64,000 nucleotides of DNA. Source: an uncultured Pelagibacteraceae bacterium (GTDB lineage Bacteria; Pseudomonadota; Alphaproteobacteria; Pelagibacterales; Pelagibacteraceae). A program made the translations under genes and the position numbers. The DNA lies in the NCBI GenBank assembly GCA_902591535.1, contig CACJBA010000002.1, positions 62,001-126,000 of the forward strand, read 5' to 3'. This document shows positions 23,831 to 32,646 of the stretch, one piece after another. How positions within the stretch are numbered: position 1 is the first letter of the stretch; each line of letters starts with the position of its first letter. The notes under the pieces are model-generated. The model had not been told where the DNA came from, made no database searches, and saw only the letters and a program-made list of their open reading frames with translations.

Positions 23831-24678
23831 AATTTAAACCACTTCAAATAATTGCTCATATTATTTTAATATTAGGAGTCTTGTTAATGGTAGTTCCTAT
23901 TTGGATATCTTTTGCAAGTTCCTCACATGACTCTGTAACTATTCTTACCGAAGGTATGAAATTTCATATAGGGGATCAACTTGCAAGAAATTATAACGAA
24001 GTTTTAAATGAGAAAGGTGGCTGGTCTGAGGAGGTCACTGCTGCAAAAATGTTTATTAATAGTTTTATAATGGCATTAGGAATTGCAACACTTAAAGTAG
24101 TTATTTCAGCAATGTCAGCATATGCTTTGGTTTATTATCGATTTAAATTAGCTGTACCAATTTTTTGGTTAATCTTTATTACTCTACTTGTTCCTTTGGA
24201 GGTAAGAATTTTTCCAAGCTATAAAATTGTATCTGATTTAGGTTTAACAAATTCATATACAGGTCTTATTCTTCCGTTAGTTGCTTCAGCTACAGCAACT
24301 TTTTTCTTCAGACAATTTTACAAAACAATTCCAGATGAACTTTTGGAGTCAGCAAAATTAGATGGAGCAAATGCTTGGAGTTTTTTCATAGATTTCTTGG
24401 TACCACTATCAAAAACTATGATAGCAGCAATGTTTATCTTTATGTTCGTATATGGATATAGCCAATATTTATGGCCGCTAATAATGACAACTGCAGAAGA
24501 ATATTGGACTGTTGTAATGGGAATGAAAATTATTTACACAGAAAGCTATGAAGGAGTTGCTCTACCAAGAACAGCAGAAAGATTTGCATATATTATTTTG
24601 TCAATGATCCCACCAGTTTTAGTAGTGGTATTTTTACAAAAATGGTTCATAAAAGGATTAATTCAAACGGAGAAATAA
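23827..24678 (+). CDS. ugpE: glycerol-3-phosphate ABC transporter permease UgpE, second copy
   Basis: 283 residues, near the 281 of the Escherichia coli protein. EAA loop ESAKLDGANAWSFFIDFLVP; loop IIYTESYEGVALPRTAERF before the last helix matches the usual UgpE length, so this is the more canonical copy. It overlaps the first copy by 4 bp and abuts ugpC. Both copies have intact helices and no frame breaks, so neither looks like a pseudogene. Confidence 0.88.
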   Translation: MKFKPLQIIAHIILILGVLLMVVPIWISFASSSHDSVTILTEGMKFHIGDQLARNYNEVLNEKGGWSEEVTAAKMFINSFIMALGIATLKVVISAMSAYALVYYRFKLAVPIFWLIFITLLVPLEVRIFPSYKIVSDLGLTNSYTGLILPLVASATATFFFRQFYKTIPDELLESAKLDGANAWSFFIDFLVPLSKTMIAAMFIFMFVYGYSQYLWPLIMTTAEEYWTVVMGMKIIYTESYEGVALPRTAERFAYIILSMIPPVLVVVFLQKWFIKGLIQTEK

Positions 24679-25731
24679 ATGAGTTTTTTAGATTTAAAAA
24701 ATGTGACAAAGATTTACCCAAATGGAACTAAGGCTGTTCACGAAACCTCATTAAGTGTAGATGAAGGAGAGTTTATGGTTTTTGTGGGACCTAGTGGATG
24801 TGGAAAATCAACTTTATTAAGAATGGTTGCAGGTTTAGAAGATATTACAGAGGGTGATATCAATCTTGATGGAAAATTAATGAATGAAGTTGATCCATCT
24901 GAAAGAGATGTAGCAATGGTGTTTCAAAACTATGCATTATACCCACACATGAATGTTTATAATAATTTAGCATATGGTTTAAAAAATAGAGGAATTGACA
25001 AACAAACAATCGAGCAAAAAGTAAATGATGCAGCAAAGCTGTTACAAATTTCAGATTATTTACAGAGAAAACCTTCAATGTTATCTGGAGGTCAAAGACA
25101 AAGAGTTGCAATGGGCAGAGCAATTGTAAGAAATCCAAAAATATTCTTATTTGACGAGCCTCTTTCAAACTTAGATGCAAAATTAAGAATTCAGATGAGA
25201 CTTGAAATCAAAAAACTTCAGCAGAAAGTTGGAGTAACAAGTATATTTGTTACGCATGATCAAGTTGAGGCCATGACACTTGCTGATAGATTAGCAGTAA
25301 TTAATAATGGAATTATTGAGCAGCTTGGTACTCCTATAGAGATATATGATAATCCAAAATCCTTATTTGTTGCTGGTTTTATTGGCTCACCGCAAATGAA
25401 TTTTTTAGATGGTAATTTAAAAAATAAAACATTATCTGCAGAGGGTTTTGAAATTAAAGATATTAATAGTGACCATGAGGGAGAAGTTACATTAGGAATA
25501 AGACCTGAGCATTTAAGTCAAACTGAAAATGGTTTAATTAATTTAAAAGTAGACTTAGTGGAACAACTTGGTTCAGATAATCTTGTTTATGGTCAATTGA
25601 AAGATAAAAAAGACTTTTGTTATAGGTGTCCAGGAAATCAAACAATTGAAAAAAATTCTAACCTAAGTTTGAATATTGATAATAACAAATATTATATTTT
25701 TGATAAGAGTACTGGCAAAAGAGTTAATTAA
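24679..25731 (+). CDS. ugpC: glycerol-3-phosphate ABC transporter ATPase
   Basis: 350 residues. Walker A GPSGCGKSTLL, Q-loop MVFQNYALYPHMNV, signature LSGGQRQRVAMGRA, Walker B IFLFDEPLSNLDAKLR and the H-loop THDQVEAMTLAD are intact. The C-terminal 120 residues are a TOBE-type regulatory region with GIRPEHL, typical of MalK/UgpC. It starts directly after the second ugpE and is followed by the phosphodiesterase gene, as in many ugp operons. Confidence 0.92.
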   Translation: MSFLDLKNVTKIYPNGTKAVHETSLSVDEGEFMVFVGPSGCGKSTLLRMVAGLEDITEGDINLDGKLMNEVDPSERDVAMVFQNYALYPHMNVYNNLAYGLKNRGIDKQTIEQKVNDAAKLLQISDYLQRKPSMLSGGQRQRVAMGRAIVRNPKIFLFDEPLSNLDAKLRIQMRLEIKKLQQKVGVTSIFVTHDQVEAMTLADRLAVINNGIIEQLGTPIEIYDNPKSLFVAGFIGSPQMNFLDGNLKNKTLSAEGFEIKDINSDHEGEVTLGIRPEHLSQTENGLINLKVDLVEQLGSDNLVYGQLKDKKDFCYRCPGNQTIEKNSNLSLNIDNNKYYIFDKSTGKRVN

Positions 25732-25733
25732 AT

Positions 25734-26657
25734 TTGATTTTAAGTAAACCAAATCACATAAAAATTTATGGTCACCGAGGAGCAAGAGGAGATCTTCCTG
25801 AAAACACTCTAGAAAGTTTTAAATACTTATTTGAAAATAATATTAATGCATACGAAACAGATATTTTGATTTCAAAAGATCTTATTCCTGTGATTACTCA
25901 CGACTTTAGATTAGAACCAAGTTTTACAAAAGATAGTGAGGGAAATTGGATAGAGGATGAAAATATAAAAATTTTTGATTTAACTTATGAAGAACTTTTA
26001 AAATTTGATGTAGGTTCTATTAATAAATTATCTAGATATGGAAGAAGATTTGTTAATCAAAAACCTTTAGAAAATCAGAGAATACCAAAACTATCTGAAT
26101 TATTGGACTTGTCTTCAAAAAATAAATCTGAAAATTTATTAATAAATTTAGAAATTAAATCTACGCCAGATGAAGAAAATTTAACACCTGCTCCGGAAGA
26201 TACCGTAAAATTAATTGTCAATGAGATAAACAAATCAAATTTAAAAGATCAAATAATTGTTTCTTCATTTGATTGGAGAACTTTGACAGAAATAAAAAAT
26301 CAGTATCCTGAAATATCAAGAGCATATTTAACTTATCAACAGGTGAGGGGAATGAAAATTAAAAAAACTATATATAATAGATCCCCATGGATGAGTTTTT
26401 TACCTTTTTATGAAGATCATGAATTACCAAAAATTATAAAGTCTCAAGGTGGAAAAGCTTGGCATCCATACAGAAAAGACATTACAAAAAAACTAGTCGA
26501 TATTTCTCATCAAGAGGATTTGCCAGTTAATGTATGGACTGTAAATGAAGAGTACGAAATGTTAAAAATGATGGAGTTCGGTGTAGATGGCATCATGACA
26601 GATTACCCACTAAGGTTGAAGGAACTTTGTGAAAAAGAAAATATAAACTGGTTCTAG
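25734..26657 (+). CDS. ugpQ: glycerophosphodiester phosphodiesterase
   Basis: 307 residues, GDPD family. Catalytic start GHRGARGDLPENT (metal and catalytic His), YETDILISKD and THDFRLEP carry the metal-binding acids and second His; VWTVNEEYEMLKMMEFGVDGIMTD closes the TIM barrel, quoted in part. It starts with TTG/ATT-like context: the frame begins at TTG 25734, 2 bp after the ugpC stop. No signal peptide, so it should hydrolyse imported glycerophosphodiesters in the cytoplasm to glycerol-3-phosphate and an alcohol. Its place in the ugp operon supports diesters as the imported ligand. Confidence 0.9.
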   Translation: MILSKPNHIKIYGHRGARGDLPENTLESFKYLFENNINAYETDILISKDLIPVITHDFRLEPSFTKDSEGNWIEDENIKIFDLTYEELLKFDVGSINKLSRYGRRFVNQKPLENQRIPKLSELLDLSSKNKSENLLINLEIKSTPDEENLTPAPEDTVKLIVNEINKSNLKDQIIVSSFDWRTLTEIKNQYPEISRAYLTYQQVRGMKIKKTIYNRSPWMSFLPFYEDHELPKIIKSQGGKAWHPYRKDITKKLVDISHQEDLPVNVWTVNEEYEMLKMMEFGVDGIMTDYPLRLKELCEKENINWF

Positions 26658-26666
26658 TTTATTTTA

Positions 26667-27386
26667 ATGGATTTAAACATAATCAATAATGAGGAAAAAT
26701 TTTTAGCAGGGGAACTTGATGGGTATACTTTAAAAGGTGCAGAAAATAAATTCGACAACAAAGGAAATGCTTTACCATTTCCAGGATGCACAATAATTAG
26801 TAATATTCCTTTGAATACTGATTTATCAGACCAGATAATTAGTCTTCAAAAAAAAATAAAAAATTTTAATCCTGAAAAAACTTATTTCTATTTACCTCCT
26901 TCCAGTTTTCATATGACATTATTTGATTGTTGCAATTTTAATACAAAAAACACCAATAATTGGCCATCAGATATAGATCCTGATATGGATTACAAAGATA
27001 TAGCTATTGAATTAAATAAAAGAATTCAGAACTATATCTTTCCAGAAGAATTTAATCTTAAACTAAAAATGTTTTTTGGTGGTTACAGTATTATTTTAGA
27101 ACCATATTCTGAAAAGGATGAAAAAATATTAAGAAATTGTAGAGATGAATTAAGCAGTTTATTAAAAATTAAATTTGAAAACCATCAAAGATATACTTTC
27201 CATATTACTTTGGCATATATCCTGAGGGAACTTAATCAAATTGAAATAAAAAATTTAATTGAATTTAATAAAAAACTATCTTTAGACTTTAGTAAAAAAT
27301 TTCCAAAAATTTCTTTTACAAAACCTGAAATGTGTACTTTTGAAGATATGTTGGAGTTTAAAACTATTAATCCTTCCAGCCTGTAA
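26667..27386 (+). CDS. 2H phosphoesterase-like protein (DUF1868-type)
   Basis: 239 residues with two His-x-Thr motifs, FHMTLFD and FHITLAY, the catalytic pair of the 2H phosphoesterase fold (2'-5' RNA ligase/cyclic phosphodiesterase). The PGCTIISNIP stretch and the overall length match the DUF1868 group. Its substrate is not known; as the last gene of the ugp operon, 9 bp after the phosphodiesterase, it may open cyclic glycerophosphates that GDPDs can release. Its 3' end overlaps the convergent aldehyde dehydrogenase gene by 20 bp. Confidence 0.72.
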   Translation: MDLNIINNEEKFLAGELDGYTLKGAENKFDNKGNALPFPGCTIISNIPLNTDLSDQIISLQKKIKNFNPEKTYFYLPPSSFHMTLFDCCNFNTKNTNNWPSDIDPDMDYKDIAIELNKRIQNYIFPEEFNLKLKMFFGGYSIILEPYSEKDEKILRNCRDELSSLLKIKFENHQRYTFHITLAYILRELNQIEIKNLIEFNKKLSLDFSKKFPKISFTKPEMCTFEDMLEFKTINPSSL

Positions 27387-28800
27387 CAGTTTTTACTTCT
27401 AAATATTCTTCAAGCCCCCAAACTCCACCTTCTCTTCCATTTCCTGATTGTCTATATCCTCCAAATGGTGTTCCAGCATCGGCTGCATTTCCATTGATAT
27501 AAACACATCCTGACCTTAGTTTTTTTGCAACTCTATGAGCTTTCTGTCTGTCCTCAGTTTGTAAATAATTTCCTAGACCATACGATGTATCATTTACAAT
27601 ATTAACTGCTTCATCCTCATTTTCAAAAGGTATAATTGAAAGTACTGGTCCAAAAATTTCTTCTTTGGCAATTCTCATTTCATTTGTAACGTTTGTGAAA
27701 ATAGTTGGCTTAATAAAATAACCTTTATTTAATCCATTAGGTAGCTCGGGCCCTCCTGCAGATAATGTTGCTCCCTCTGATATTCCACTTTCAATTAAAT
27801 TTATAATTTTATCATACTGTGTTTTAGAAATAACTGGACCAATATGATCTCCTTTTTTTGATGCTTGATCTACTTTTATCTTATTGGCTTCATCTACTGC
27901 CTCATCCACTGCTCTTTTATAAATTGATTTTTCAACCAACATTCTTGTTGGAGCATCACATGACTGACCAGAATTACTCATTACATTTCTTATGCCATCT
28001 CTAACTGCATTTTTATAACTATCTGCAAAAACTATATTTCCACCTTTGCCACCAAGTTCTAAGCAAACTCTTTTTATTGTTTCGGCTGCATTTTTCGAAA
28101 TTAGTCGTCCAGCACGTGTTGATCCTGTAAATGAAACCATATCTATATCTGGATGACTAGATATTTGTGTTCCAACTCCAGCACCATCTCCATTAACAAG
28201 GTTAAATACTCCTTTTGGGAAACCAACTTCATCAATCATTTCTGCAAACAACATTCCAGAAATAGGTGCTATCTCAGATGGTTTTAGTATCATTGTACAT
28301 CCAGTAGCAAAAGCAGGAACAACCTTAAGAGCTATTTGGTTGATTGGCCAGTTCCAAGGCGTAATTAGACCACAAACTCCGATTGGTTCATAATAAATGT
28401 GGTTATTAGATTTTTGATCAAAATGTTCATCAAATTTAAAATCTTTAAGTCTTAAAATAAAGTCTTCTAAGTGTGTTTGTCCAGATCCAGTTTGAACATC
28501 TGTTGCCCAATCCATTGGTGCACCCATTTCAAGAGAAATAGCTTCTGCCATTTCTCCGAACCTTTTTTTATAAACTACTAGCAATTTTTCGAGAAGTTCT
28601 AACCTTTCTTCTTTGCTAGTTTCTTTCCAAGTTTCAAATGCTGTTTTTGCGGCTGTAACCGCATTATCTGTATCTTTTTTGGAGCCTAATGAAATAATTG
28701 CAAAGGGATCTTCATTACAAGGGTTAATTACCTCAAAGTCATTTTTTTCTATTGGATCAACCCATTTACCATTTATATAAAATTTTCTTTTATCTAGCAT
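27367..28800 (-). CDS. aldehyde dehydrogenase, first paralogue
   Basis: 477 residues, NAD(P)-dependent aldehyde dehydrogenase family. Active-site Glu in CLELGGKGGNIVF, catalytic Cys in NSGQSCDAPTRM, and the cofactor region PWNWPINQ and FTGSTRAGRLIS. It is the same length as, and highly similar to, the enzyme at 43019-44452. Third gene in a minus-strand operon after a DMT exporter and a hydroxyisobutyrate dehydrogenase-like gene. Which semialdehyde or aldehyde it oxidises is not told by the sequence; an osmolyte or amine breakdown product is likely. Confidence 0.88.
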   Translation of the reverse strand: MLDKRKFYINGKWVDPIEKNDFEVINPCNEDPFAIISLGSKKDTDNAVTAAKTAFETWKETSKEERLELLEKLLVVYKKRFGEMAEAISLEMGAPMDWATDVQTGSGQTHLEDFILRLKDFKFDEHFDQKSNNHIYYEPIGVCGLITPWNWPINQIALKVVPAFATGCTMILKPSEIAPISGMLFAEMIDEVGFPKGVFNLVNGDGAGVGTQISSHPDIDMVSFTGSTRAGRLISKNAAETIKRVCLELGGKGGNIVFADSYKNAVRDGIRNVMSNSGQSCDAPTRMLVEKSIYKRAVDEAVDEANKIKVDQASKKGDHIGPVISKTQYDKIINLIESGISEGATLSAGGPELPNGLNKGYFIKPTIFTNVTNEMRIAKEEIFGPVLSIIPFENEDEAVNIVNDTSYGLGNYLQTEDRQKAHRVAKKLRSGCVYINGNAADAGTPFGGYRQSGNGREGGVWGLEEYLEVKTVTGWKD

Positions 28801-28821
28801 TTAATAATCTTAGCACATTAA

Positions 28822-29763
28822 TTAAATTTCATGTCCTTTTTCTTCAGGTTCATTATCAACTAATTCTTCTGGGAAACCTTCTGCTCTAAAATCAATTTTA
28901 TTTAAGTCCTCCATTCTTTTAACAATCATCGATGACCATGCTCTTGATCCGTATTTCTTTTGACCATCTTTAAAGATTTCAACAACTTTAGGAGAAATTT
29001 CCAAAGGAGCATCTAATTTTTTTGCCAAGTCATCAAATAGTCCAGTATCTTTTAAAACAAGATCCATTGTAAAATTGATATTATATGACCCATTTAAAAT
29101 TACCTGACTTTCAGTTTCATGAACAAATGAATTTCCTGATGAAACTGCAATTCCTTTATAAGCTTTTATAAGATCTAAATTTGATTTTTTTGCTACGGTC
29201 CATGCTTCTCCAAGAGCAATCAAATGAACAGATGCTAAATAATTTGTAATTACCTTTAAAATTGAAGCTGAACCTAATTCACCAGTATGTAATATTTTTC
29301 TTCCCATTACTGTTAGGGCGGGTAAGATTTTTTCAAAAGCTTTTCTTTCTCCTCCAACAAAAATTGCAATATTTCCTGTAGCCGCTCTATGACAGCCTCC
29401 ACTGACAGGACCGTCTAGGGGTATAGCTTTTTTTTCAATAACTTTCTGACCAATTCGTTTTACTTCAGCTTCATCAGTTGTACTCATTTCTAACCAAATT
29501 TTATTTTCAGAGAGGCCATTTAATATTCCGTCTTTTCCTTCCATTACTTCAGAACAAATCTTAGGAGAAGGAAGACAAGTAATAATCAAATCTACTTGTT
29601 CAGCTAATTCTCTGGAAGAACTTACTACTCTGGCACCTAAGTTTTCAAAAGGTTTTGTTAAATTTTCATCTAAATCCCTTACAATTAAATCGAAATTATT
29701 TCTTAATAAACTCCCCGCAAGTTTTCCTCCTACGTTTCCTAACCCAATAAAACCTATTTTCAT
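28822..29763 (-). CDS. 3-hydroxyisobutyrate dehydrogenase-like (beta-hydroxyacid dehydrogenase)
   Basis: 313 residues. NAD-binding GFIGLGNVGGKLAGSL at the start, substrate-binding DGPVSGGCHRAATG and the catalytic lysine region SASILKVITNYLAS place it in the beta-hydroxyacid dehydrogenase family (MmsB, GarR, GlxR). The C-terminal 25 residues are acidic (VDNEPEEKGHEI) and beyond the usual end. It overlaps the DMT transporter gene by 4 bp and precedes the aldehyde dehydrogenase, so it likely acts on a small hydroxy acid of the same route. Confidence 0.82.
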   Translation of the reverse strand: MKIGFIGLGNVGGKLAGSLLRNNFDLIVRDLDENLTKPFENLGARVVSSSRELAEQVDLIITCLPSPKICSEVMEGKDGILNGLSENKIWLEMSTTDEAEVKRIGQKVIEKKAIPLDGPVSGGCHRAATGNIAIFVGGERKAFEKILPALTVMGRKILHTGELGSASILKVITNYLASVHLIALGEAWTVAKKSNLDLIKAYKGIAVSSGNSFVHETESQVILNGSYNINFTMDLVLKDTGLFDDLAKKLDAPLEISPKVVEIFKDGQKKYGSRAWSSMIVKRMEDLNKIDFRAEGFPEELVDNEPEEKGHEI

Positions 29764-30626
29764 TTTTTTACCTCAGCTTTTGATTTATATAATATCATAA
29801 TCACACCAATAATAATCACCAGACCACCGATAAATAACTCAGCTGTAGGTTCTTCTCCTAATAAAAAAATTGCAGCTAATAATCCTGTTGGAGGAATTCC
29901 CATTGTTACTACTGGCAATACTTTGTACATAGGATTGTTTTTTAAAACATAATAAAAACATCCATAAGTAATTGGCTGCATGAAGAAACCTAAATAGATT
30001 GCAATAATCCAATGATCAAATTTTGCAGAATTTATATAATTAAAAGTATTACCATCAATTATTGATGAGACCCCAATCAAAATAGGACCTGAAAAGAAAG
30101 CTAACCAGGCAACTAATGCTAAAGGATGAATTTCTTTACTTAAAGGTTTAACCACAACTTGACCAAGCGCCCAAACCGCAGAACCAAGTATAGTTAAAAA
30201 TATTCCTAAAAATTTTCCATCTAAGTTTGGTGAACCAGTTAAAATATAAACTCCAACAAAAGCTATACCAATTCCAATTATTGATCTTAAAGTTGGAGTT
30301 TCTTTAAGTATAAAGTAAGCAAATATTACTCCAAAAGGGACTTCTGTTTGAACTAATAGAACTGCAGCAGAAGCATCAATTAAATCTAATCCAGTATAAG
30401 TTATGCTGTATTGCAAAGTATTTGCTATGAAAGACGCTATAAAAATTTTCTTTAAATAACCTCTTGGTACCGGAAACCACCAAATCAAAATTGATGCTGC
30501 AAAAGTAAATCTTAAACCCATTAATAAAACAGGTGGAAAAGATTCAAACGCAGGCTTTGCAATTACAAAACCAAATCCTAAAAATATAGGTACTAAGGAA
30601 GCAACCAAAGTGTCTTTTAAATTCAT
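29760..30626 (-). CDS. EamA-family (DMT) transporter
   Basis: 288 residues with ten predicted helices in two EamA repeats (about 5-135 and 145-280). Typical motifs are GLRFTFAASILIWW and the ALLLVQTEVPFGVIFAYF-like helix after the first repeat. Family members export amino acids or other metabolites; direction and substrate cannot be told here. First gene of the three-gene minus-strand operon, divergent by 58 bp from the EutA-like gene. Confidence 0.85.
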   Translation of the reverse strand: MNLKDTLVASLVPIFLGFGFVIAKPAFESFPPVLLMGLRFTFAASILIWWFPVPRGYLKKIFIASFIANTLQYSITYTGLDLIDASAAVLLVQTEVPFGVIFAYFILKETPTLRSIIGIGIAFVGVYILTGSPNLDGKFLGIFLTILGSAVWALGQVVVKPLSKEIHPLALVAWLAFFSGPILIGVSSIIDGNTFNYINSAKFDHWIIAIYLGFFMQPITYGCFYYVLKNNPMYKVLPVVTMGIPPTGLLAAIFLLGEEPTAELFIGGLVIIIGVIMILYKSKAEVKK

Positions 30627-30684
30627 ACAGCCTTTTAATATTAATGATAATTAAAGAACTTATGATATATTCACTTTTTAAAAT

Positions 30685-31431
30685 ATGAATTCAACAAAAA
30701 TAGAACCTAAGTACATTAATAAGTCTAACCCTAGAGTCGGGCTTATTGCTCTTGCAAGTGATTTTATGATTGAGCGAGATTTTATAAATGTATTAAAAGA
30801 TCAAGAAATTGATTTTTTTGTTAATAGAATAGAATGCTATAATCCTTTGACTAAAGAAAACCTAATTAAAATGTCTAACAAAGTAACAGAAGTCACAAAA
30901 GATATTTTACCCGATCAAGATATAGATTGTGTAGTTTATGGGTGTACTTCCGGTACAATAGCTGCAGGATATAACTCTATTGAAAAAAAAGTAAAAGCCG
31001 CAAAACCTATGGCAGAAGTAACAACACCAAGCACAGCAGCTATTAAAGCATTAAAAAAATTAAATATTAAAAAAATTTGTTTATTTACCCCATATAGCAA
31101 AAAACTTAATGACGAAGTATTAGATTATTTTAAATCTGAAGGCTTTGAAATAACTTCGAACTCTTACTTTGACATAGAGTCAGATTATGACATTGGAAAA
31201 GTAGATCAAAATTATTTATATGATGTTTTATCAAACTTAGATTTAAATGGTGCTGAAGCTTTATTTGTTTCTTGTACTGCTCTACCAGTTTTACCGATCA
31301 TTGATAAATTAGAAAAGGAATTAAATACATTAGTTTTATCTAGCAACCAGGCATTAATCTGGGATACATTAGTTCAAATAAATAAAAATAATTCAATAGA
31401 AGGATTTGGTAAATTATTCCAAACAAATTAA
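30685..31431 (+). CDS. Asp/Glu racemase-maleate isomerase family, EutA-like
   Basis: 248 residues. The two catalytic cysteines of the family are C87 (VYGCTSGT) and C197 (FVSCTALP). Relatives include arylmalonate decarboxylase, maleate isomerase and the ectoine-utilisation protein EutA. The next gene, starting on the base after this stop, resembles the ectoine hydrolase DoeA, and EutA and DoeA are often neighbours, so EutA is the best guess. A racemase or isomerase of another small diacid is the alternative. Confidence 0.72.
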   Translation: MNSTKIEPKYINKSNPRVGLIALASDFMIERDFINVLKDQEIDFFVNRIECYNPLTKENLIKMSNKVTEVTKDILPDQDIDCVVYGCTSGTIAAGYNSIEKKVKAAKPMAEVTTPSTAAIKALKKLNIKKICLFTPYSKKLNDEVLDYFKSEGFEITSNSYFDIESDYDIGKVDQNYLYDVLSNLDLNGAEALFVSCTALPVLPIIDKLEKELNTLVLSSNQALIWDTLVQINKNNSIEGFGKLFQTN

Positions 31432-32601
31432 ATGCTTTTCACAAAAGATGAATACAAACAAAGATTAAAGAAAGTTCAAAAAATGATGCAAGAAAAAGGC
31501 ATCGAACTTTTAATTTCACACGATACTAATAATATGAATTACTTAACTGGATATGATGCATGGTCGTTTTATTATGCACAATGTGCAATTGTACATGTAG
31601 ATGCAGATGAACCATTGTGTTTTGTTAGAGCGCAAGATGCAGGAGGCGCATACATCAAATGCTATATAAAGAATGAAAATGTAATTGTTTATGATGAAAA
31701 TTATATTCATACTTGGCCAAAACATCCTTATGATTATTTGGTTGAAATAATTAAAGAGAAAAAATGGGATAAACTCTCTATTGGTTTAGAGATGGATGCA
31801 CATTATTTCACTGCGTATTGTTACGAAAAAATAAAACAAGGATTACCAAACGCACAAATAAAGGATAGCGATCGTTTAGTTAACTGGGCCAGATTAGTTA
31901 AATCAGATGCTGAAATAGGTTTCATGAAATCTGCGGCAAAAATTTCAGAAAAAGGAATGAAAACTGCAATGGAAGTAATTAAACCAGGTGTTAGACAGTG
32001 TGATGCAGTTGGCGAAATTCAAAAGACTTTATTTTATGGTACTGAGGAATTTGGAGGGGAATACTCAAGTATTGCAACTTTGCTTCCAACAGGAAAAGGA
32101 ACTTCTGCATCACATTTAACCGCTACCCAAGACAAATTTGTTGAGGGGGAGGCCACAATAATTGAATTATCTGGAGTTTATAAGAGATACCATGCGCCAA
32201 TGGCCAGAACAGTTTTGCTAGGAAAACCTAATCAATTAAAAATTGATACAATGAACAAAACAATTGAAGCATTAAATGCTGGAATTAGTGCGATTAAACC
32301 AGGCAATACAGCAGATGACGTTGCACAAGCCTTTTGGAAAATTTTAGATAAGTACGGAATAGAAAAAAAATCTAGAACAGGTTACTCTATTGGAATTGGT
32401 TATCCTCCTGATTGGGGTGAGCATACTCTGAATATATATAAAGGAGACATGACAGTTCTTGAACCAAATGTTTGTTTTCATATGATAGCTGTTATGCAGT
32501 TTGGTGATTGGGGTGTTGAGGCATCTGAAGCAATTAGAGTTACTGAAAATGGATCAGAACTATTTTGTAATTTTCCAAAAGAGCTTCATATTAAGAGTTA
32601 A
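31432..32601 (+). CDS. M24 peptidase-like hydrolase, probable ectoine hydrolase DoeA
   Basis: 389 residues, creatinase/Xaa-Pro peptidase fold: an N-terminal domain (1-150) and the pita-bread domain (about 165-389). Family features of DoeA seen here are YKRYHAPMARTV, RTGYSIGIGYPPDWGEH and the PGNTADDVAQAF helix. Several of the usual five metal ligands of aminopeptidase P are replaced, as in DoeA and creatinase, so this is a C-N hydrolase and not a true peptidase. DoeA opens the ring of ectoine to N-acetyl-diaminobutyrate. Follows the EutA-like gene and precedes a transporter operon. Confidence 0.72.
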   Translation: MLFTKDEYKQRLKKVQKMMQEKGIELLISHDTNNMNYLTGYDAWSFYYAQCAIVHVDADEPLCFVRAQDAGGAYIKCYIKNENVIVYDENYIHTWPKHPYDYLVEIIKEKKWDKLSIGLEMDAHYFTAYCYEKIKQGLPNAQIKDSDRLVNWARLVKSDAEIGFMKSAAKISEKGMKTAMEVIKPGVRQCDAVGEIQKTLFYGTEEFGGEYSSIATLLPTGKGTSASHLTATQDKFVEGEATIIELSGVYKRYHAPMARTVLLGKPNQLKIDTMNKTIEALNAGISAIKPGNTADDVAQAFWKILDKYGIEKKSRTGYSIGIGYPPDWGEHTLNIYKGDMTVLEPNVCFHMIAVMQFGDWGVEASEAIRVTENGSELFCNFPKELHIKS

Positions 32602-32646
32602 TTAGCTATTGAAATCTATTTACACAAATGTTTTATATTCACCTTT

